A DNA stretch of 5,188 nt from Vulcanimicrobiota bacterium (GTDB lineage Bacteria; Vulcanimicrobiota; Vulcanimicrobiia; Vulcanimicrobiales; Vulcanimicrobiaceae): the NCBI GenBank assembly GCA_019237435.1, contig JAFAHB010000250.1:1-5188 (forward strand), given 5' to 3'. Below are positions 1 to 5,010 of the stretch, in pieces. The notes under the pieces are model-generated. The model did no database searches. It was not told the origin of the DNA and was given only the letters and a program-made list of their open reading frames with translations. Made by a program: the position numbers and the translations under genes. Numbering within the stretch: the stretch's first letter is position 1; each line of letters starts with the position of its first letter.

Positions 1-1
1 C

Positions 2-673
2 AATGAGAAGTATAAAGTGCTCTCCGCCATTGAGCCGCCCACCCACGCCGACGTTTGGCAGATGTCGGCGCGCGGCCAATACGGCCCCGGAACGATCGAG
101 GGCAGGCCGGTGAAAGGTTACCGGCAGGAACAGAACGTCGCGCCGGACTCGAACACCGAAACGTTTGCGGCCGTGAAGCTCTACATTCAGAACTGGCGCT
201 GGGCGGGCGTTCCGTTCTTTCTACGCTCGGGAAAACGGCTGCCGCGCAAAGCGGCCGAAATTGCCGTGACGTTCAAGCCGATTCCGCACCGCTTCTACGG
301 CGAATCCACCGACGAGATCGAATCGAACGTGCTCGTGATCAAGATCGAGCCTGACGAAGGCATTTCGATGCGATTCGAAGCCAAGGTTCCGGGCCCGAAG
401 GAGCACGTTCGCAGCGTGTACATGGATTTTAGCTACGGGACGGGTTTCGGCGTGCAATCTCCGCCCGCGTACGAACGGCTGATCGGCGATGCGATGCTCG
501 GCGATCAAACGCTCTTCACCCGCTGGGACGCCGTCGAGCGAGCCTGGGAAATCGTTACGCCGTTGCTGGAAGTCTGGCAGCATACGAAAGATTTTTCGTT
601 CCCAAACTACGCGGCCGGCAGTCAAGGGCCCGAGAGCGCCAAAAAGCTTTTCCCCGACTGGCGCCACATTTAG
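2..673 (+). CDS. zwf: Glucose-6-phosphate dehydrogenase, C-terminal part (5' end outside window)
   Basis: The reading frame is open from the window edge to a TAG stop and encodes about 223 residues. Zwf oxidises glucose 6-phosphate to 6-phosphogluconolactone with NADP+, the first step of the oxidative pentose phosphate pathway in the cytosol. The segment carries strongly conserved Zwf C-terminal motifs: RGQYGPG, a GYRQE...APDSNTETFAAVKL stretch, then NWRWAGVPFFLRSGKRLP, and near the end LGDQTLFTRWDAVERAW. The family is usually about 490-510 residues, so roughly 280 N-terminal residues lie upstream, including the nucleotide-binding fold and the catalytic histidine region. A GTG at position 17 is an internal valine codon, not the start, because NEKYKV upstream of it reads as normal protein. 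opcA follows after 12 nt and its ribosome binding site overlaps this stop codon, so translation is probably coupled. The identification is very secure. Confidence 0.97.
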   Translation, partial: NEKYKVLSAIEPPTHADVWQMSARGQYGPGTIEGRPVKGYRQEQNVAPDSNTETFAAVKLYIQNWRWAGVPFFLRSGKRLPRKAAEIAVTFKPIPHRFYGESTDEIESNVLVIKIEPDEGISMRFEAKVPGPKEHVRSVYMDFSYGTGFGVQSPPAYERLIGDAMLGDQTLFTRWDAVERAWEIVTPLLEVWQHTKDFSFPNYAAGSQGPESAKKLFPDWRHI

Positions 674-685
674 GGGAACCTAGTC

Positions 686-1648
686 GTGACGCTTCACTTG
701 CAATCGATTCTCGACGATCTGAGCGCGTCGTTTCGCGACCGCGGCTGCGATGCGAGCGTGGCCACGATGACGGTCTTGGTGTTCTTTGAAAATGAGGTCA
801 TCGGCGAGCTCGCCCGCGAGCGGATTCGGATGCTGGCGACGAAGCATCCGTCGCGCGTCATCATGCTCGACGCCACGCAAAGCGAGAGCGCACACCGGGT
901 CGATGGTTGCGACTGGATCGAGCTCGGCGTCAAGGAGTGCGGGCCCGAGGCGCTTCGCTCTGCCGCCGCTTCCCTTCAGCTAGCCGACGCCCCGGTGGTT
1001 CTGCTGTGGATAGCACGCGGCATCGGCACCGACCCGCGTTTCAGTGCGCTCTGCGAAGACGTGGAAACCGTCGTGTACAACAGCTCGCTGCTCGACGTCG
1101 GGCACGAAGCGCTCAACGAGCTGGTTGACTACGTCGAGCATCATCCCCGGCTTCCTGTTGCCGACATCGCCTATCTCCGATTAGGCCCGTGGCAAGAGTG
1201 CGTTGCCACGTTCTTCGACGGCGAGGCATCCGCCGAACTGCGGGAGCTACAACACGTCGAGGTCGCGTGCGGCTCGGAGCCCGAGGCATTTTATCTGTTG
1301 GGGTGGCTGGCGAGCCGGCTGCAGTGGTCTGCGGCGGCCTCAGAAACGCTGGTCGACGCCGCCGGGCAGAAAATCACGTTCGCAATTCGCCGCGAAGGGC
1401 CTCCGCGGCGGATCTCTCGCATCGAGTTGAACTCGTCGCGTTCGCGATTCGTGGCGCAGGTCGACAAGAACGAAGAAATGATTCTTCTCAGCGTTACGCG
1501 CGCCGGCAAAGAAGGCTCGCGGTATCAAGCGATCAAGAATCCGGGCATCGCCGCGCTGATCGAGCGCGCGATTCTCTGGGGTCAGAACGACCGCATCTTC
1601 TCCGCGGCGCTCGCAGCTGCCGGACGAATACTCGCAAAGGAGCAATAG
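686..1648 (+). CDS. opcA: Glucose-6-phosphate dehydrogenase assembly/activator protein OpcA
   Basis: This encodes a 320-residue soluble protein. OpcA is the partner that promotes assembly and redox-dependent activity of Zwf in cyanobacteria and is encoded beside zwf in actinobacteria. Family features that I recognise are ATKHPSRVIML (residues 51-61), a middle segment ADIAYLRLGPWQE (159-171), FYLLGWLASRLQW (202-214) and a beta-rich C-terminal domain ending in a helix rich in Ala and Leu. It has no signal peptide or membrane segment. The GTG start is chosen because AGGGGA at 672-677 lies 8 nt upstream. The position between zwf and pgl (12 nt and 2 nt gaps) supports the call independently. In cyanobacteria the OpcA effect is linked to thioredoxin and cysteines. 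Here C21, C75, C85, C123, C172 and C195 are present, but I cannot say whether any is regulatory. Confidence 0.9.
   Translation: MTLHLQSILDDLSASFRDRGCDASVATMTVLVFFENEVIGELARERIRMLATKHPSRVIMLDATQSESAHRVDGCDWIELGVKECGPEALRSAAASLQLADAPVVLLWIARGIGTDPRFSALCEDVETVVYNSSLLDVGHEALNELVDYVEHHPRLPVADIAYLRLGPWQECVATFFDGEASAELRELQHVEVACGSEPEAFYLLGWLASRLQWSAAASETLVDAAGQKITFAIRREGPPRRISRIELNSSRSRFVAQVDKNEEMILLSVTRAGKEGSRYQAIKNPGIAALIERAILWGQNDRIFSAALAAAGRILAKEQ
1637..1642 (+). promoter_or_regulatory. Shine-Dalgarno of pgl that fixes its start
   Basis: AAGGAG lies 8 nt before the ATG at 1651 and inside the last codons of opcA. The pgl frame stays open upstream to about 1189, but that extension overlaps opcA in another frame and has an Arg-rich, shadow-like composition. 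This site therefore sets the true start at 1651. Confidence 0.85.
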
Positions 1649-1650
1649 CC

Positions 1651-2394
1651 ATGCCCGGTCGAGGTGACCTGCAGATCTACCGCGACTCGGCCGCTCTGGC
1701 GCACGCACTCGCCGACCTTTTCGTGTCGGTCGGCCGAATGGCAATGGCGGAGCGCGGCGCGTTCTACGTAGCGCTCTCGGGCGGCGAGACACCGCGCGCC
1801 GCCTACGAGCTTTTGGCCGGCGACGAGTTCCGCAACGAGCTTTCGTGGAGCGACGTCTTCATCTACTTCGGCGACGAGCGATGCGTGCCGCCGGACGACG
1901 ACCAGTCGAACTACCGCATGGCAAAACAGGCGTTTATCGACGCGGTCGGCATTCCGCATGCCAACGTCCATCGCATCCATGGAGAGATCGAGCCGGGCCA
2001 CGCCGCGAATCAATACGCGTCGCTGCTTCGCACGGAGCTCGGCAACGCACCGAGCTTCGATCTCGTTTTGCTTGGCCTCGGTAAAGACGGACACACGGCG
2101 TCGCTTTTTCCCGGAACGCCGCCGGATACCGACGACGAAGCTTTCGTCCGGGCCGTCTATGCTCCGACGCAGATGATGTGGCGCATTACGTTTACGCCGA
2201 AAGTCATCAATCTTGGACGTACCGTCGCCTTTGAGGTCGCAGGATCCGCCAAGGCGGAAATCCTTGCGGCCGTGTATGACGGGCCCATCAATCCCGTCAA
2301 GTATCCGGCGCAGAGCGTACACCCGCTGTCGGGCCGTCTCATTTGGCTCGTCGACGAGCTCGCCGCGGAGATGCTCAAGTCCGAAGGCCGGTAA
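1651..2394 (+). CDS. pgl: 6-phosphogluconolactonase
   Basis: This encodes 247 residues, the normal size for the DevB/Pgl family. The enzyme hydrolyses 6-phosphogluconolactone, the Zwf product, to 6-phosphogluconate in the cytosol. Diagnostic motifs appear in order: ALSGGETPRAAY (residues 41-52, the sugar-phosphate loop shared with glucosamine-6-phosphate isomerases), FGDERCVPPDDDQSNYRM (73-90), LGLGKDGHTASLFPG (141-155, with the conserved GxDGHTASLFP signature) and RIT (178-180). The GDER and SNYRM pattern favours lactonase over NagB isomerase. The gene begins 2 nt after the opcA stop, so zwf-opcA-pgl is one operon covering both steps to 6-phosphogluconate. No 6-phosphogluconate dehydrogenase gene is in the window. 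The stop codon is part of an inverted repeat that may close the transcript. Confidence 0.96.
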   Translation: MPGRGDLQIYRDSAALAHALADLFVSVGRMAMAERGAFYVALSGGETPRAAYELLAGDEFRNELSWSDVFIYFGDERCVPPDDDQSNYRMAKQAFIDAVGIPHANVHRIHGEIEPGHAANQYASLLRTELGNAPSFDLVLLGLGKDGHTASLFPGTPPDTDDEAFVRAVYAPTQMMWRITFTPKVINLGRTVAFEVAGSAKAEILAAVYDGPINPVKYPAQSVHPLSGRLIWLVDELAAEMLKSEGR

Positions 2395-2423
2395 ACCTGC
2401 GGACCCTGATTCCGGTACCGGCC
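2386..2423 (+). terminator. Inverted repeat across the pgl stop (possible weak terminator or attenuator)
   Basis: GGCCGGTA at 2386-2393 is the exact reverse complement of TACCGGCC at 2416-2423, with a 22-nt loop. The first arm includes most of the pgl stop codon. A GC-rich 8-bp stem at the end of an operon fits a terminator, but no uridine run follows (the next bases are AAGTATATACTTT) and the loop is long. It could instead be an operator arm for the mazEF promoter, or chance in GC-rich DNA. Confidence 0.35.
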
Positions 2424-2434
2424 AAGTATATACT
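2406..2434 (+). promoter_or_regulatory. Putative mazEF promoter
   Basis: TATACT at 2429-2434 is a good -10 hexamer. The only -35 candidate at 17 bp spacing is CTGATT (2406-2411), which shares just the TGA core with the consensus. Transcription would begin around 2441, about 5 nt before the mazE ATG. There is no Shine-Dalgarno sequence before that ATG, which fits a nearly leaderless mRNA. The prediction comes from sequence pattern only. Confidence 0.5.
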
Positions 2435-2445
2435 TTCGTATCTAC
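2412..2445. promoter_or_regulatory. Stacked palindromes: putative MazE/MazEF autoregulatory operator
   Basis: Three two-fold symmetric boxes sit in a row. CCGGTACCGG (2412-2421) is a perfect 10-bp palindrome. AAGTATATACTT (2424-2435) is a perfect 12-bp palindrome with core GTATATAC. GTATCTAC (2438-2445) is a near copy of that core and directly abuts the mazE start codon. Their centres are 13 and 12 bp apart, close to one helical turn plus 2 bp. AbrB-fold antitoxins bind such symmetric AT-rich sites upstream of their own operon, usually together with the toxin. The layout covers the promoter spacer, the -10 and the start region, as expected for repression. Binding itself is inferred. Confidence 0.6.
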
Positions 2446-2676
2446 ATGAATGCCAAGATCGCAAAATATGGAAACAGTCTCACCGTTCGGCTACCAGCAG
2501 CAATTGCGCGCGAGCTCGATCTGCGAGAGGGCGACGAGGTGACGCTACGTCGGATCCAAAACGGCATCGCGCTGGAGCGCCCCGCACGCTCCCGCCTCGC
2601 CGACCGCCTCGCTACGGTTGCAGAGCGCGAGCCCGAAGTAGGATTTGGCCGTCGGGTGGGACGTGAGTTCGAATGA
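2446..2676 (+). CDS. mazE: MazE-type antitoxin (SpoVT/AbrB fold)
   Basis: This small protein has 76 residues. Its N-terminal half (about residues 1-47) is an AbrB/MazE swapped-hairpin DNA-binding domain with the signature KYGNSLTVRLPAAIARELDLREGDEVTL. The C-terminal tail is arginine- and glutamate-rich (RLADRLATVAEREPEVGFGRRVGREFE) and resembles the flexible MazE tail that wraps around the toxin. It ends in REFE where many relatives end in an acidic residue plus Val-Trp. Its expected role is to bind and block MazF and to repress its own promoter. The gene overlaps mazF by 4 nt (ATGA), the usual coupled arrangement. The ATG is preceded by operator-like repeats and no ribosome binding site. The class is secure. 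The specific partner is inferred from position. Confidence 0.9.
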   Translation: MNAKIAKYGNSLTVRLPAAIARELDLREGDEVTLRRIQNGIALERPARSRLADRLATVAEREPEVGFGRRVGREFE

Positions 2677-3002
2677 GGGTTCCGGAAAAGGGAGATATCG
2701 TCATCCTTGACTTTGACCCACAAGCCGGCCACAAGCAGATGAAACGCACGCCGGTGCTGGTTCTCTCGCCGGCCCAATTCAATGCAGCCTTTGGTTTAGC
2801 ATATGTGGCTCCGGTAACGACGAGGCCCAGGGGGCATGCTTTCGAGGTTCCGTTGCCCGCGTCGTCTCGCGTGAGAGGCAGCGTGATGGTTCATCAGCTC
2901 AAGTCCTTCGACTGGCAAGCGCGCCGCGCTCGCTTAGCTGCGAAGGCGCCCGCACAAGTCACTGCAGCCGTCATTGAAATCGTGAAAGATATCATTGAAT
3001 AG
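2673..3002 (+). CDS. mazF: MazF/PemK-family toxin (probable mRNA interferase)
   Basis: This encodes 109 residues, the normal MazF length. Members of this family are sequence-specific, ribosome-independent endoribonucleases held inactive by MazE. Recognisable segments are KGDIVILDFDPQAGH (residues 6-20), a TPVLVLSPAQFN strand-loop (26-37), YVAPVTTRPRGHAFEVPL (44-61) and VMVHQLKSFDW (71-81). T49 aligns with catalytic T52 of E. coli MazF. The position of E. coli R29, the residue just before the conserved Pro, is T26 here, with an Arg one place earlier (R25). Activity is therefore not certain from sequence. The start overlaps the mazE stop. The TAG stop is followed at once by the hpnK GTG, so the toxin gene is tied to the hopanoid genes. 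Target specificity cannot be read from the sequence. Confidence 0.92.
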   Translation: MRVPEKGDIVILDFDPQAGHKQMKRTPVLVLSPAQFNAAFGLAYVAPVTTRPRGHAFEVPLPASSRVRGSVMVHQLKSFDWQARRARLAAKAPAQVTAAVIEIVKDIIE

Positions 3003-3857
3003 GTGAAGCGGTTGATCGTCAATGCCGACGATTTCGGCGCTGCGCCGGAGATCAACGACGCTGTCGAGCGCGCGCATCGTAACGGCATTTTGCGATCCGC
3101 GAGCCTCATGGTCGGCGCTAGCGCGTCGCAAGACGCCGTCGAGCGAGCGCGCCGAATGCCGAACCTTGCGGTAGGCTTACACGTGGTGCTCGTTCACGGG
3201 CGCCCCGTGCTGCCGCCGCAGCGCGTTCCGAACTTGGTTGACGGGAGCGGCGCGTTTCTGACAAACCTAGTGCGCGCAGGCTCTCGCTTCTTCTTCCGAC
3301 CCGGCGTGCGAGCACAGCTTGCCGCCGAGATCCGCGCGCAGTTCGAACGGTTCGCAGCGACGGGCTTGACGCTCGATCATGCAAACGCGCAATCGCACAT
3401 GCACGTGCATCCGACCGTGTTCGCTCTGCTGCTCGAGATCGGGCGCGACTACGGCCTGCGGGCAGTCCGCATTCCGCGCGAGCCCCTCGGCGGCACGCGC
3501 ACCATCGAACCGTGGCTTGCGCTTATGCGTTCGCGGGCCAAGCGGAGCGGGATCGTTTGCAACGATTACGCCTTTGGAGTGAACGAGGCCGGAGCGTTGA
3601 CTGAAGAGCGCGTGCTGCAGATCCTCGACGTCCTGCCCGATGGCGTCACCGAAATCTTTTTCCATCCAGCTACCGCGAGATTTCGCGGAGCGGATCCCGG
3701 CACCGAAGATTTTCATTGGCAAGAGGAGCTCGCGGCTTTGACCAGCCGCCGCGTTCGCGAAGCGATCGAGCGGAACGGCATCGAGAGCGTCACCTACGGC
3801 GAGGTAGCTTCAAGGCAAGCGACAGCGGCGCGTCATCCTTCGACAGGCTCAGGATGA
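3003..3857 (+). CDS. hpnK: HpnK-like deacetylase of hopanoid side-chain biosynthesis (YdjC/ChbG family)
   Basis: This encodes 284 residues of a YdjC/ChbG carbohydrate deacetylase. The opening NADDFGAAPEINDAVERAH (residues 7-25) is the family signature, with the Asp pair as metal and catalytic residues. H60 in VGLHVVL and the histidine cluster SHMHVHP (131-137) are the other expected metal ligands, and FFHPA (219-223) matches the conserved C-terminal His loop. HpnK removes the acetyl group from bacteriohopanetetrol-N-acetylglucosamine to give the glucosamine form. The specific call rests on hpnI being next, since YdjC relatives alone act on other sugars. GTG is taken as start because it directly follows the mazF stop and the signature begins 6 residues later. 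No good Shine-Dalgarno is seen, so translation is probably coupled to mazF. The last residues (HPSTGSG) and the stop come from a palindromic repeat. Confidence 0.86.
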   Translation: MKRLIVNADDFGAAPEINDAVERAHRNGILRSASLMVGASASQDAVERARRMPNLAVGLHVVLVHGRPVLPPQRVPNLVDGSGAFLTNLVRAGSRFFFRPGVRAQLAAEIRAQFERFAATGLTLDHANAQSHMHVHPTVFALLLEIGRDYGLRAVRIPREPLGGTRTIEPWLALMRSRAKRSGIVCNDYAFGVNEAGALTEERVLQILDVLPDGVTEIFFHPATARFRGADPGTEDFHWQEELAALTSRRVREAIERNGIESVTYGEVASRQATAARHPSTGSG

Positions 3858-3858
3858 C
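3832..3858. repeat. Palindromic repeat, copy 1, at the end of hpnK
   Basis: GTCATCCT (3832-3839) and AGGATGAC (3851-3858) form a perfect 8-bp inverted repeat around the 11-nt loop TCGACAGGCTC. From memory, near-identical short palindromes occur dispersed between genes in several bacterial groups, but this was not checked. The repeat lies inside the coding sequence and contributes codons for PSTGSG and the TGA (3855-3857). It could form a hairpin in mRNA between hpnK and hpnI. No uridine run follows, so it is not an obvious terminator. Confidence 0.8.
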
Positions 3859-3872
3859 ACGGGACTGGGGCG

Positions 3873-4991
3873 TTGATCCCGGCTAGCATCCTCTTGGTCG
3901 TAACGATCGCGAGCACGTTTTACGTTGCGATCGCCGTCGTGCGCGTAGCGGCGTTCCTAATGCGGCCGCTCGAAATTGGCTCGGAGTTTCTTCCGAGCAT
4001 CTCGATTCTAAAGCCGATCGCCGGCCTCGAGCCGGAGCTCTATGAGAATCTTCGCTCGGCGTGCGATCAAGATTACGGCGCACCGTACGAGGTCGTCCTC
4101 GCCTTACATGCGGACCACGATCCGGCGACGCCGATCGCTCGGCGCCTCGCGGCTGAGTTTCCGGCAATCGCGCGAATCGCCATCGGCGAAAACACTGCGA
4201 TCCTCAACCCAAAAATCGCGAACCTCGCGAAGGCGGGCGCCGAGCCTCGGGGCGAGATCGTGGTCATCGCCGACAGTGACATACGAGCGGGTCGAGATTA
4301 TTTGAAGGCGATGGCGGCCTCATTCGCCACCGAGGAGATTGGCGCCGCGACATGTTTGTATCGGGGTATCCCCAACGCGAGTCTGGTCTCACGGCTGGGA
4401 GCAATGCAGATCGAAGATGTCTTCATCCCGTCGGTGCTCGTTGCGCTGGCACTCGGCGAGCTGCGCTTTTGTTTGGGCGCGACGATGGCGGCGCGGCGAA
4501 GTCTCCTCGAGCGAACCGGCGGCCTCGAAGCGCTCGGTGAAACGATTGCGGACGACCATCGGCTGGGCGAGCTCGTAGCCGCACAGGGCAAGCAGATCGA
4601 TCTCTCGCGCTACGTCGTCGCAACGACCGTCCCCGAAACGACGCTGCGCGAGCTCTGGTCGCACGAACTGCGTTGGGCCCGCACAAATTTTGCCCTCGCG
4701 CCGGTCGGTTACGCGTTCTCGTTTCTGATGTATGCACTGCCTTGGACGATCGCGTATCTGGCCGTTTCGCGAAATCTCACGTGGGGTTTGCCGCTGCTGG
4801 CTGTCGCCGTCGGCTTGCGGCTAGGGCTGCACTACTTCAGTCGCGCCGCACTCGGCGTCGCGCGTTCCGGCGACGGTTGGCTAATACCGCTGCGCGACTT
4901 TTTGAGCCTTGCGGTCTGGTTCGCAAGTCTGTTCGGACGAACGGTGCGGTGGCGAGGCAGGTCCTTCGCCCCTCGACTCCGCTCAGGGTGA
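3873..4991 (+). CDS. hpnI: HpnI-like hopanoid glycosyltransferase (ceramide glucosyltransferase-like, GT21 type)
   Basis: This encodes a 372-residue inner-membrane glycosyltransferase. HpnI attaches N-acetylglucosamine to bacteriohopanetetrol, and HpnK then deacetylates the product. There is an N-terminal membrane helix (about residues 4-30). The GT-A catalytic domain follows with SISILKP (42-48), LHADHDPA (78-85), VIADSDIR (131-138, the metal-binding DSD), CLYRGIPN (161-168), GETIADDH (222-229, catalytic Asp) and HELRWART (264-271, the [Q/R]xxRW-type motif with His first). Hydrophobic C-terminal segments lie at about 274-298, 302-322 and 338-356. The start is a TTG, the first possible start after the hpnK stop in the same frame, with GGGA 8 nt upstream. 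Translation may therefore be weak or coupled. The last codons (APRLRSG) and TGA lie in a degenerate copy of the repeat that ends hpnK. The radical-SAM gene hpnJ is not in this window. Confidence 0.88.
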   Translation: MIPASILLVVTIASTFYVAIAVVRVAAFLMRPLEIGSEFLPSISILKPIAGLEPELYENLRSACDQDYGAPYEVVLALHADHDPATPIARRLAAEFPAIARIAIGENTAILNPKIANLAKAGAEPRGEIVVIADSDIRAGRDYLKAMAASFATEEIGAATCLYRGIPNASLVSRLGAMQIEDVFIPSVLVALALGELRFCLGATMAARRSLLERTGGLEALGETIADDHRLGELVAAQGKQIDLSRYVVATTVPETTLRELWSHELRWARTNFALAPVGYAFSFLMYALPWTIAYLAVSRNLTWGLPLLAVAVGLRLGLHYFSRAALGVARSGDGWLIPLRDFLSLAVWFASLFGRTVRWRGRSFAPRLRSG

Positions 4992-4992
4992 C
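4970..4992. repeat. Palindromic repeat, copy 2 (degenerate), at the end of hpnI
   Basis: This copy reads CCCTCGACTCCGCTCAGGGTGAC and aligns with CCTTCGACAGGCTCAGGATGAC of copy 1, with one extra base in the loop. Only CCCT (4970-4973) and AGGG (4985-4988) still pair well, so the outer left arm has decayed. It encodes the end of hpnI and its TGA (4989-4991) in the same frame relation as copy 1 (TCA GGR TGA). It sits in the 19-nt convergent gap before the minus-strand gene and may have been a bidirectional hairpin. Confidence 0.65.
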
Positions 4993-5010
4993 GATGCCGT
5001 CGGTGCGACG

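Noticed and set aside
17..19. GTG as the start of the first gene
   Set aside because: The codons before it read as continuous Zwf sequence and the encoded part lacks the whole N-terminal domain, so the gene is simply cut by the window edge.
1189..1650. Open upstream extension of pgl that would give a 401-residue protein
   Set aside because: It overlaps opcA in another frame, is Arg-rich like a shadow frame, and the strong AAGGAG site at 1637-1642 places the start at 1651.
1582..2322. Long minus-strand open frame (246 codons) opposite opcA and pgl
   Set aside because: The translation has no recognisable domain and lies opposite two confidently identified genes. It is a typical antisense shadow in high-GC DNA.
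2346..2359. Perfect 14-bp palindrome GCTCGTCGACGAGC inside pgl
   Set aside because: It encodes the ordinary LVDEL segment with GC-rich codons. There is no second copy and no regulatory context.
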